From positions 17,380,500-17,444,499 of the forward strand of contig BSQZ01000001.1 in assembly GCA_033239005.1 (NCBI GenBank): a stretch of DNA of 64,000 nt, in the 5' to 3' direction. The position numbers and the translations under genes were made by a program. This DNA comes from Lamellibrachia satsuma. Its lineage: Eukaryota > Annelida > Polychaeta > Sabellida > Siboglinidae. Positions 45,048-54,926 of the stretch are shown here, piece by piece. The notes beneath the pieces are model-generated. The model saw nothing but the letters and a program-made list of their open reading frames with translations, had not been told where the DNA came from and did no database searches. Within the stretch, counting starts at the first letter, position 1. Each line of letters opens with the position of its first letter.

Positions 45048-45480
45048 TTTAACAAGATTTAACAAGATTTGCCATCCAAGCCAAAGGCCCAGATGGCAAG
45101 TGGACAAGGAAGCCATTGGCTTATCGAGAGTCCAACAATGTTCACCTACTTATAACCCGCCCTCCTGATATATGTGTCAACCTTGTTTTTAAACATATTC
45201 ACGCTGCTAGCAGTTACACAATCTGTAGACAGTTTGTTCCATTCATTTATTGTCCTCTGTGAGAACGAGTGCTTCCTGATGTCCAATCTACATTGATCCT
45301 TTACTAATTTTACCTCATGTCCTCTAGTTTTGCTATCCTTCTTGAGTGAGAAAAACATATTTCTATCAATATTTTCATACCCATTCAATATCTTAAAAAA
45401 CTTCAATCTGATCTCCTCTTAACCTCCTTGTCTCTAGAGTTGTTAAACCACATTCTTTCAGGCGTTCTTCATAAACTTAA
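45048..45480 (-). mobile_element. CR1-type LINE 3' fragment (minus)
   Basis: Almost identical on the minus strand to the 3' end of the LINE at 47,013-51,026: from the 3' terminal AAATCTTGTT repeats (45,048-45,070) to the RT C-terminus (MFFSLKKDSKTRGHEVKLVK, RKHSFSQRTINEWNKLSTDC). 5'-truncated at about 45,480. The open frame over 45,146-45,406 is intact, so it is young. Confidence 0.92.
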
Positions 45481-46300
45481 ATAAATTTAAACGGTAATCA
45501 GCTAAACATCGGTGACCTTTCATTTCAGGTGCCTCACGCGTGCTTCCGGTTTGACCGACCGCTGCTGCGGCTGCAGACATGTTGGTACTTAGATTTGGTT
45601 TCACTTCTTTATACTTTTTTAGTTTTATGCCGAGGAGGTGCCCCCAAGGGACCGGGGAACCTCCGGGGAGATACACACCTGTACGGTATTATCGAGCGTT
45701 TATGATTGATCATCTACCGTGGCCGCAAACGAACGGTCTCCGACGAACGTCACAAAACGTCCGACGTCGACCGAGCCCTAGGCGCTCATTCGACGGAAAC
45801 ATCCATTGTGGACATGGACGGACTCGTACGGTGAACGTTACGCAGTCGACGCCAGAACATTCTCTACATGGACGTTGTCGGTGATAAATGTCTGAATGTA
45901 AAACAATAGACAATGTGTCGTCATGATGATTATTACTTTGGTGTACTTGAACGATATGCCACGACGTGCTCGCTCATTTAATAAGTTTCTGTTTAGTTAT
46001 CTTTAATAAAGCTGTAGTCATACCTTTAAACCAATGCTTCTGTCATACTTTCAATTTGTTTCCTACAAAAATGGCACATTCAATCAATTAATCAATCAAC
46101 CAGTCAGTCGATACGGAATAATCAGACTGTATTTCTGAGGAAGAGGCTGTTTTTGAAAATGGGGAGATTTCTACCGACCCCGAGTTCCCGACAGGTCCAC
46201 AACCTTACGTACACTACGAGGCAGAAGCTGTTTCGACGTCGGTGTCGTTGTCGTTGCTATGAAAAATGGTCTGACAGCGATGACGATGCTGCAGAACTGA
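45481..46300. other. CpG-rich unassigned sequence
   Basis: Between two CR1 fragments. Rich in CG dinucleotides around 45,715-45,860. Short plus-strand stretches read FENGEISTDPEFPTGPQPYV (about 46,150-46,210) and CYEKWSDSDDDAAELK (46,256-46,305) in different frames; they look protein-like but no family can be named. Confidence 0.35.
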
Positions 46301-46302
46301 AG

Positions 46303-47012
46303 ATTTAACAATATTGCCATTCCAAACAACAAATTCCCGATGGCAAGTAGACAAGGAAACCATTGGCTTATCGAGAGTCTAAACATTTTTTGTGTAGCCC
46401 ACCCTTATCACATAGCTGTCAATTCTATTTTTAAACATATTCACACTACTAGCATTAACACAATCATTTGGCAGTTTGTTCCATTCAATTATCACCCTCT
46501 GTGAGAAAGAGTACTTTCTCATGTCCAACCTACACTGCTCCTTAACTAATGCTGCTTTGTGTCCTCTGGTTCTACTGCCTTCTTTAAGTTTGAAGAATAT
46601 ATTCCTATCAACATCCTCATAACCATTCACTATTTTAAACACTTATTTGGTCTCCTCTTAGTCTCCTGGTCTCTAGTGTTGTCAAACCACATTGTAATAA
46701 GCGGCTTTCGTAACTAAGGTCTCTCAATTCTGGAATCATTTTAGTTGCTCTTCATTGTATTCTTTCTAGATTGTCTATGTCCTTTTTATGATACGGCCTC
46801 CATGCTTGAATACAATATTCCAAGTGTGGTCTAACTATTGCTTTGTATAGGTGTACAATTAACTGTTTCTCCTTATACGTGATAGTTCTCCTAATTAAAC
46901 CTAGAACTTGATTTCCTGTTGAAGCAGCAATCCGACATTGCTCTGAAACTTTCATGTCAGCACTAAATGTTACTCCTAAGTCCTTTTCTTGTGTGGTTCT
47001 ACCTAATGCTCG
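46303..47012 (-). mobile_element. CR1-type LINE 3' fragment (minus)
   Basis: Minus-strand 5'-truncated copy covering the end of RT (EKDLGVTFSADMKVSEQCRI, LYKAIVRPHLEYCIQAW) to the 3' terminus at 46,303. It meets the plus-strand CR1 element head-to-head at about 47,012. A frame break near 46,640-46,750 separates two open parts. Confidence 0.9.
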
Positions 47013-47021
47013 TTGTGGCAA

Positions 47022-47990
47022 TGGTGGGAAGGGATCAGGGGAGTTGTGCCAGTAGTTCCGGTGAGGGAACAGTAGACGATAAAGTGGGGAAAGACACAAG
47101 AGATGCTAGGGAGAGCTCACCTCAGCCTGGGAGGAAGCTGAGAGGAGGGAAGGTGACAGGTCATAGGGAGACAGGACGCAAGGAGACGGGAAGGAAAGGA
47201 ACGGGAGGGAAGACAACCGGGGTGAAGGAGAGGGGAGTAGGGGAGACAGGAGGGAAGGAGAAGGGAGTGGGGGAGACGGGAGGGAAGACAACCGGGGTGA
47301 AGGAGAGGGGAGTAGCGGAGACAGGAGGGAAGGAGAAGGGAGTGGGGGAGACGGGAGGGAAAACAACCGGAGTGAAGGAGAGGGGAGTAGGGGAGACAGG
47401 AGGGAAGGAGAAGGGAGTGGGGGAGACGGAAGGGAAGGGGTCAGGACAGAATGTGATGGAGGGGATCGAAAGGAAGAGTTATTCTGCAGCAGTGATAGAG
47501 GGGGTGAGGAAGAGAGCGAGGGTGTTTGTGGGGGATTCGATAGTTAGGAAGACCGACAGAGTCTTAAACAAGGGAGATGATGTGGTGGTCTGCTTGCCTG
47601 GAGCCAAAATAGAGGCGATAACTGAGAGGGTAAAAAACATCGTAGGCTCGGGTAAGGGTGGATCTGTTTTAGTACATGTAGGGACAAATAACGTAGAGAG
47701 GAGGGTACAACTGCCATAGTTAGGAAATATAGGCAGTTGGTCAGAACACTAAAACAGACGCGGTTGAGCAGGTAATACTGTCAGGGATTTTACCTGTGAT
47801 GGGCAGGAGGGTCATAAATATCGAAATTGTCGGGGATGGCAATTAACATGTTAGTCCAGAGGCTGTGTAGGGAAGAGGAAGTTGGATTTGTGGATTTATG
47901 GGAAAGTTTTGTTGGGAGGGGTGATATGTACATGAAGGATGGGCTTCATTTAAGTGGAAAGGGGCGGCAGTATTCGCGGACAAACTTTCA
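47022..47990 (+). pseudogene. CR1 ORF1 with SGNH-esterase domain (frameshifted)
   Basis: The N-terminal part is a Gly/Lys/Glu/Thr-rich linker with a 75-bp (25-residue) unit repeated three times (GVKERGVGETGGKEKGVGET). Then ARVFVGDSIVRKTD (GDS block), SVLVHVGTNNV (block III) and, after frame changes from about 47,705, MKDGLHLSGKGRQ carrying the D-x-x-H of block V. The catalytic residues of an SGNH hydrolase are thus all visible but in more than one frame. ORF1 esterase domains are known from CR1-type elements; the role in the element is thought to be membrane or RNP-related. Confidence 0.85.
47200..47440. repeat. 75-bp tandem repeat inside LINE ORF1
   Basis: Three in-frame copies of a 75-bp GGGGAGACGGGAGGGAAGAC-type unit encoding 25 residues. 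Confidence 0.9.
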
Positions 47991-48077
47991 GCAGCAGTAG
48001 ATAGCGACTTGGGTACAATGACAAATATTTTTGAAAGTAAACATTCTTTAAACTAGAAGTGCAGGGGTTACCTAGAG

Positions 48078-50925
48078 GTGTCTCAAGCAGAACAAGAGAC
48101 CACTAGCACAGATAAACCAATATCAAATCATCCGAAAAACATCTCTGAAAAAGGTTATAGATGCGTATGTTTAAATGCAAGGAGCATAGTAAATAAGAAA
48201 AACGAATTAAACATTATGGTAGAAGATATTGACCCTCACATAATTGGTATAACTGAATCATGGGCCAACATAGATATAACAGATGCTGAATTAGGACTGA
48301 CAGGATACGTAATGTTTAGGAAAGATCGAATAGGAAGAAGGGGCGGGGAGTTATTTTATATGTTAAAGAATCTATTCAGGCTTATGAAATAAAACTAGAA
48401 AGGGAAGCAGATTGCGATGAAGCTGTTTGGTGCAAAATTGTTTCAGGAAATTCAAAATTAACTATTGGATTAGTTTGCGAAGTCCAAACATAAGCGAAGA
48501 GGACAACACAAAAATAAAAAACGCTATAAAGGAAGTTAGTAAAGGGAATGTATCATAATGGGAGATTTTAACCATGGACACATACAATGGAATTCTCTAG
48601 AGAGCACAGGGATTGAGGATCAACAATTTCTATGTTTAATCCAGGATAGCTTTCTTACTCAGCACGTACTAGAACCAACCAGGGGAGAAAATGTATTAGA
48701 TATAGTTTTGTCATCACAAAAAGAATTAGTGGACAATGTAAAAATATTTGAACCATTGGGTAATAGTGACCATAATCAAATACATTTTGACATCAATGTA
48801 AAATCAGAAAGTAAAAATAAGAAAACGTACAAGAGAAACTTCTACAAAGGTAACTACAAAGATATGAGAAAATACTTAGCACAGCTAGATTGGAATAACA
48901 TGCTGATGAATAAGACTGCAATTGAATGTTGGAATATTCTAAAATATGAAATTGAGAGTATCATTGATAAATTTGTTCCCTTCCGAAAACAAGGAAAACG
49001 GTGTAGAAAGAAACACGTGTCAAAAGAGGCAATTAGAAAAATAATGCTAAAACAAACTATGTGGAGGGTTTATAGGCGTACCAGAAAGGAAGAAGACTAT
49101 GCAAAATACAAAGAGGCACTTAATGCAGCTACAACTGAAATCAGACAATCTAAAAGAAGCTATGAGCAAAAACTGGCATGTAACATAAAAACTGACAGCA
49201 AGAGTTTTTATGCATATGTCAGGAGTAAACAAAACGTACAAGACAAGGTTGGACCTCTAGAAGACAGTGCTGGAAATATAATATCACAGGGGTTTTTAAT
49301 GGCGGAAGACCTAAATGGTTACTTCAGTTCAGTGTTTACAAAAGAAGATATTAGTTCATTACCAGTTGCTGATGCTAAATTTCAGGGGACTAAATCTGAC
49401 TATTTAGGACCGTTAGTTGTAACTCCAGAATTGGTAGCTAGGAAAATAAAGGCAATGAAGGATAACAAATCACCGGGAGTGGATGGGATTCCTCCAAAAT
49501 TACTAATGGAAACAGTAGATCAAATCAGTATACCACTTGCAAGAGTATTCAACTTGTCATTAAAAGAGGGAGTTGTTCCGTTTGAATGGAAAGAAGCAAA
49601 CATCATACCATTATTTAAAAAGGGTTCGAGAAATAAGTCAGAGAATTACAGACCAGTGAGTTTAACGTCAGTGATTTGTAAATTATTAGAAAGGTTAATT
49701 AAAGACCATATGGTGGACTTCCTCGTTAAGCATAAATTATTAAATTCATCTCAACATGGATTCCTTAAAGCGAGGTCATGCTTAACAAATGTGTTATGTT
49801 TTTGGAAGAAATCACTAAGTGGATAGACGAGGGATCGCCAGTAGATATTATCTACTTAGATTTTCAGAAAGCTTTTGACAAAGTGCCACATCAAAGATTG
49901 CTACTTAAATTAAAAGCCCATGGTATCGGGGATAGCATAACTGACTGGATAGAACAATGGCTGACTGACAGAAGACAACGAGTTGTAGTAGATGGCGAAG
50001 TTTCAAATTGGAAATCGGTTTTGAGTGGGGTACCTCAAGGATCAGTATTAGGACCTATATTATTCTTAATTTATATCAATGACTTGGACGCCAGTATAAC
50101 AAGTAACGTACTGAAATTTGCGGACGACACAAAACTGTTTAGAAAGGTTAATACTGATGGTGATAAACAACATTTACAAAACGATCTAGACAGATTAGTG
50201 AAATGGTCTGAGAAATGGCAGATGCTGTTCAATTTTGGGAAATGTAAATGCCTACATACAGGACATGGGAACTTGAATGTAAACTATAAAATGGGAGCTA
50301 CTGTTCTTGGTACTACTGTAAAAGAAAAGGACTTAGGAGTTACAATAAGCGCTGATATGAAAGTTTCAGAGCAGTGTGGTATTGCAGCTTCAAAGGGTAA
50401 TCAAATTCTTGGATTGATTAGAAGAAACATAACATACAAGGAAAAAAGTTAATTATACCTCTTTATAAAGCAATAGTTAGACCTCATTTAGAATACTGTA
50501 TACAAGCATGGAGACCATATCGTAAGAAGGATATAGATACGCTTGAACGCATACAAAGGAGAGCAACTAAAATGATTCCAGAACTTAGAGACCTTAGTTA
50601 TGAAGAACGCCTGAAAGAATGTGGTTTAACAACTCTAGAGACAAGGAGGTTAAGAGGAGATCAGATTGAAGTTTTTAAGATATTGAATGGGTATGAAAAT
50701 ATTGATAGAAATATGTTTTTCTCACTCAAGAAGGATAGCAGAACTAGAGGACATGAGGTAAAATTAGTAAAGGATCAATGTAGATTGGACATCAGGAAGC
50801 ACTCGTTCTCACAGAGGACAGTAAATGAATGGAACAAACTGTCTACAGATTGTGTAACTGCTAGCAGCGTGAATATGTTTAAAAACAAGGTTGACACATA
50901 TATCAGAAGGGCGGGTTATAAGTAG
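48078..50925 (+). pseudogene. CR1 ORF2: endonuclease and reverse transcriptase (frameshifted)
   Basis: Endonuclease: CVCLNARSIVNKKNEL, HIIGITESWAN, then MGDFNHGHIQWNSLE and LGNSDHNQIHFDI with the catalytic Asp/His. RT: MKDNKSPGVDGIPPKLLMET, NYRPVSLTSVICKLLERLIK, SSQHGFLKARSCLTN, YLDFQKAFDKVPHQRLLLKL, LSGVPQGSVLGPILF and FADDTKLF (catalytic ADD). C-terminal RKHSFSQRTVNEWNKLSTDC. Frame breaks near 48,380-48,560, 49,790, and 50,452-50,570. A family consensus, not this copy, would be functional. Confidence 0.93.
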
Positions 50926-51026
50926 GTGAACATTGTTGGACTCTCGATAAGCCAATGGCTTCCTTGTCCACTTACCATCTGGGCCTTTGGCTTGGATGGC
51001 AAATCTTGTTAAATCTTGTTAAATCC

Positions 51027-51695
51027 CCCATTTTATATTCTTTGCCTGCGTTTCCATGTCCTATGTGTATGCATTTACACTTCCCAAATTGAATAACATT
51101 TGCCATTTTTCTGACCATTTAACTAATTTATCTAGATCATCCTGTAAACTTTGTTTATCTGTAACATTCGTAACCTTTCTGAATACTTTTGTGTCATCAG
51201 CAAATTTCAGTACTTTGCTAGATATGTCATCTTCCAAGTCATTTATATATATATATATTAAAAACAGTACAGTGTATAGGACCTACTACTGATCCCTGTG
51301 GTACCCCACTCAGAACAGATTTCCAGTTTGAAATCTCACCATCTACTATTACTCTCTGTCTTCTGTGTGTAAGCCACTTTTCTATCCAGTTGATTACACC
51401 TATACCATGGGCTTTTAGTTTAAGTATCAATCTTTGTTGTGGCACTTTATCGAAAGCTTTCTGAAAATCTAAGTAGACAACATCCACTGGTGACCCGTCA
51501 TCTACCCACTTTGTAATTTCTTCCAAAAAGCATAAGAGATTGGTTAGACATAACCTTGCGTTTAGGAACCCGTGTTGAGATGTATTTATTAATTTATGTT
51601 TTACAAGGAATTCCACCATGTGATCTCTAATTAATGTTTCGAGTAATTTACATACAACTGATGTTAAACTCACTGGTCTGTAATTTTCTGAAGGC
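51027..51695 (-). mobile_element. CR1-type LINE RT fragment (minus)
   Basis: Tail-to-tail with the plus-strand CR1. The minus strand encodes SLTSVVCKLLETLIRDHMVE, YLDFQKAFDKVPQQRLILKL, LSGVPQGSVVGP, then after a frame change KFADDTKVFRKV. The 3' part of the LINE is missing at the 51,027 junction. Confidence 0.9.
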
Positions 51696-51939
51696 AGTGA
51701 AGCAATGATTTTTTATTTAAATACAATTATGTGAATTATCTTTGATGTCAACATTTTGTATGGATGCTATAAGCCATTCCAAATAAACAATAGTATTGTT
51801 TGCACAATAATATTGGTGATATTACGAATTTACGAAAATTTTGGCCTACTTCACATTCCACAATTGACATTGACAAGTATTCAGTACATTATCTTAGCTT
51901 TCATTTGATATATCACATGTATAATGTACACTATTGCTA

Positions 51940-52385
51940 CTGTTTAAAATTTAGACCAGTGTTGTTGTATGGAAGTGAAACATGGACAATAAAGAAGGCA
52001 ACAACAGAAAGTTAGATCTTTTTTCTAGTGCTGAAGACAAATCCTACAAATTAAATGGCCGTACGTTGTATCAAATCAAGATATTCTTACAAAAACAAAA
52101 TTGGAGACAATCAGCACCAAGGTCAAGTTAAGAAGATGGGATGGAAATGGGTAGGACATATCCTATGAATGGACAAGAACAACAAATGTAAGATGACGTT
52201 AACCTGGATAGAAGACAGGTTGATCAACCAAAGACAACTTGGCGATTAACTGTTGAAAATGAAAGACTGGGGTAAAACTGCTGGAACGAGGCCAGGCGCG
52301 TAGCAGCTGACACAGCGAGCTGGAGGAGGTGCACTTCAGCCTTATGGGCCACTGGGCTCGAAGAGGATAGGTGAGGTGAGGTGTG
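51940..52385 (+). pseudogene. Fragment of another LINE (RT C-terminus)
   Basis: RPVLLYGSETWTIKKATTES is the conserved LYGSETW motif of many non-LTR RT C-termini. About 300 bases later, across stops, pieces such as EARRVAADTASWRRCTSALW and TGLEEDR fit the typical end of such proteins. Not CR1-like; possibly RTE or I-type. Confidence 0.65.
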
Positions 52386-53220
52386 AAATTGAGACAGTTA
52401 CCAGTCTCGTGCAGTGCTTATTCAATGGTAACACACTGTTCACTACAACTATAACTGGTTGGATCACAATCCCGCCGGGGCTGCGTCTTGTTGATGATAC
52501 AAACCTACTGGTTCTTCTACTTGGATGGTTACCCATTTTGTGTCATCTCCCGAGAAAACTGGTGAACACTGATTGTTTTATTGAGATGTTGCTGCACCCG
52601 TAAACGTAGCAGTGACTTTGGCCTGATTGTAGAACTATTCACATTATTAAATCACAAACATTTCTACACGTATACAATATTAGTTGTTAAAATCACAAAA
52701 CAAGTAGACGAAATATCTGCTTCCACTGCGTGAACAATCCACGCAGCAGTGCATATACTATATGCTCCCTGAATGTCTGCAAGTCGTGACTCAACTGACA
52801 TCACATTGAAGTTGCTCTAAAAAACTGGTTGTTTTGTTGCGCCCAAATGACCTTGTTTGACAGAGACTGGTGACACATTGGTAAACAAGAGATTTCATTT
52901 TGGCACGTGTTGATAAAGCATTAATTTGACACATGCAAAGTTTGTGTACTCTAAGTCTAAACTAGCAATTATTTTTGTAAACTAAGTGGTTGCACACTCA
53001 TTCAAACACAAACTTCATTTTATAACAAAAATACTTTAATTAGCACCCCAGATATGGGAATCCATGTCGACTACACAGTGTGTACAGAAATATTACTTGT
53101 CAGGCTCTGCTCGCACCACAAAGCCCGTTCTTGCAGGAACACCAGCAGAGAGCGCCACTGCCCAGTCATGTGACATGGTGTAGCTCAGCAAAATCTGAAA
53201 AACTGCAAAACCGTTTCAAC
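52386..53220. other. Intergenic, nothing recognised
   Basis: AT-rich sequence without gene or repeat that I can support. A final TRMT10B exon was looked for on the minus strand and not found. Confidence 0.4.
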
Positions 53221-53224
53221 TTTC

Positions 53225-54022
53225 ATTAAAGGGAATAACAACAAGGCACTAGCTAAAATGCTTTTTCTGTGTGTACACAAAGTTTAATATTGTAAAAACT
53301 ACATGTCAAAATTAAAAAATTTATTTATAGGTAAATTCAGATGTTTAATGTGTCTAACTCGCAAAGCGTGCATAAAATTCGAAGTTATGAGATGGGTGAT
53401 CACATGGTTTTGTGACGTCACTTATGACATGGGTTTACATTCCGTCAGTGATTTCTTTGCAATACTTCAGTTTAGTTTCACTCGTGTTACTATGGCAAGT
53501 GATGGTGATGTAACTTTTTTAGAATAAAAAGCATAATGTAACGATTTTGAACCACTAGAGGCAATTGATACCGCAGAATCATCTTTGAATTCGGATCTTT
53601 CGGAGCAGCTTAGAGCTGCCAAGCTCTACGCGGTGATATGGAACTTGCTCTATGTGGTCGTAGGGAACTTAAACCAACTACATGTTACAATATTCTTACT
53701 GCTGTTTGTATTACAATGGAATGCCGCACAATAAACCATTCTGACATTCGCTTCTAAACAACCTCTGTCGCTGTCAACGGTACGGTGAAAAGTCCCAGTC
53801 TCATAGCACTTCCTTGTCATAAGTGATGTGACGTCGAAGCTTGCTGATAAGCGTGGGAAAAATATGTATAATCAAGACAGGCTGGTAGAACAGAGTATTA
53901 TTTGGAACTATTAATTAGTTGAATTGTGATGAATTTTTGGTGTTGTGGAAATGGAAATATACTACAAAATGTAATATAATATGATTTCAAGCAATTGTTG
54001 TTTTCATTCCCTTTAATAGTAA
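53225..54022. repeat. TTAAAGGGA-family MITE, ~800 bp
   Basis: Left end TTAAAGGGAATAACAACAAG and right end TTGTTTTCATTCCCTTTAA are imperfect inverted repeats (53,226 and 54,021). A truncated inverted copy is at 40,985-41,170. No transposase inside. TTAA/TTTAA at the ends hints at a piggyBac- or other TTAA/TA-targeting origin; not certain. Confidence 0.7.
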
Positions 54023-54121
54023 TTAATGTGGCAGCATGAAACATACAAGTGAAGTGCCCTCATTAGAGTATTCTTATATTTCTACATTTCATTAACAGTC
54101 GCATGAGTTTTTTATTTGGTG

Positions 54122-54425
54122 GACATTGTGTATCTGACACCAGACTCCAGTGATGTGCTCAGGTCTGTCGAGGCCGACAACGTTTATGTGATCGGAGGAC
54201 TCGTAGACGAAACTGTTCAGAAGGTAAGCAGTGTCATGTCAGCTGAGTCACCCCTGAACCATCACTCCAGCACCACCACCCCTGCACTATCATCCTTGCA
54301 CCATCACCCCTGCACTATCATCCCCGCACCATCACCCCTGCACAATCACCTCTGCACGATAACCCCAGTATCATCATCCCACACTATCACCTCTGCACCA
54401 TCACCCAGCACCATCACTGCCACAT
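54122..54425 (+). repeat. Inverted duplicate of TRMT10B exon plus its donor and minisatellite
   Basis: 54,122-54,223 repeats, in opposite orientation, the last 102 bases of the TRMT10B exon at 55,493-55,639 (DIVYLTPDSSDVL ... GGLVDETVQK), followed by the same AAG/GTAAGCAGTGTCA donor region and a CACCATCACCCCTGCAC-type array as at 55,040-55,470. One residue differs (EADN against EADK). The first 15 codons of the exon are absent. As part of a + strand gene it has no support. Confidence 0.93.
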
Positions 54426-54808
54426 TATTTTTCCCACTAGTTGTTGATTTGTTTAGACATTTTGTGTCATTTAACAGGCATGTTGTACAAAAACACCTAG
54501 TAAAAAAATTCTAATCTCCCATTATCACAATATCAAAATACTTGGACTTTGCTGACAAGTGAAATAATATGAACACTATATTATATTTGCTAATAATAAA
54601 TAATACATTATCTCACATATTCACTGCAACACCTTGTTATACATAAAAAACTAGTTTGCTGTCTGAATTCTGTAAATAAATTACAGGTTTAAAATGGAAT
54701 AAAACATTGTATGTGTACATGGTTCCTACTAGGTTCAAACTGGTGAATAGCTGTAAACTATTTCTGTTGTAGAATCTATATCTTGCTTAAATGATTCTAA
54801 ATACAAAC
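54426..54808 (-). other. TRMT10B intron, end unknown
   Basis: About 380 bases after the donor at 54,808 read on the minus strand. No acceptor plus last exon recognised. Confidence 0.5.
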
Positions 54809-54926
54809 CTTGGTTAACAGAGAGGACTTTCTTGTATGTGCCCTGAGGAGATTTCACAAGGAACTCTTCAATGGGGAGCCGTGCCGTGTTGATCTTCAAC
54901 TCCTGGGCTTTCTCCTTTGTCACGTT
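54809..54926 (-). CDS. TRMT10B: TRMT10B exon: C-terminal SPOUT part
   Basis: Acceptor TTTACTTGAG, donor CCAAG/GTTTGT. Encodes NVTKEKAQELKINTARLPIE then EFLVKSPQGTYKKVLSVNQ; phase 0 in, phase 1 out. It lies in the loop between the direct and inverted copies of the preceding exon. Confidence 0.92.

Larger units (their letters stand above)
47013..51026 (+). mobile_element. Near full-length CR1-type LINE
   Basis: About 4 kb. ORF1 carries an SGNH-esterase-like domain, ORF2 an AP-type endonuclease and a reverse transcriptase, and the 3' end is AAATCTTGTTAAATCTTGTT rather than poly(A), all as in CR1-clade LINEs. The 5' end is set by the junction with the inverted fragment at 47,012 and may be truncated. 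Several frameshifts make it inactive. Confidence 0.92.

Noticed and set aside
47106..47366. Minus-strand Ser/Pro/Leu repeat frame
   Set aside because: Antisense of the LINE ORF1 Gly/Lys/Glu linker.
54116..54514. Plus-strand gene with TRM10 motif
   Set aside because: Partial inverted copy of one minus-strand exon; it lacks the exon start and neighbouring exons on the plus strand.
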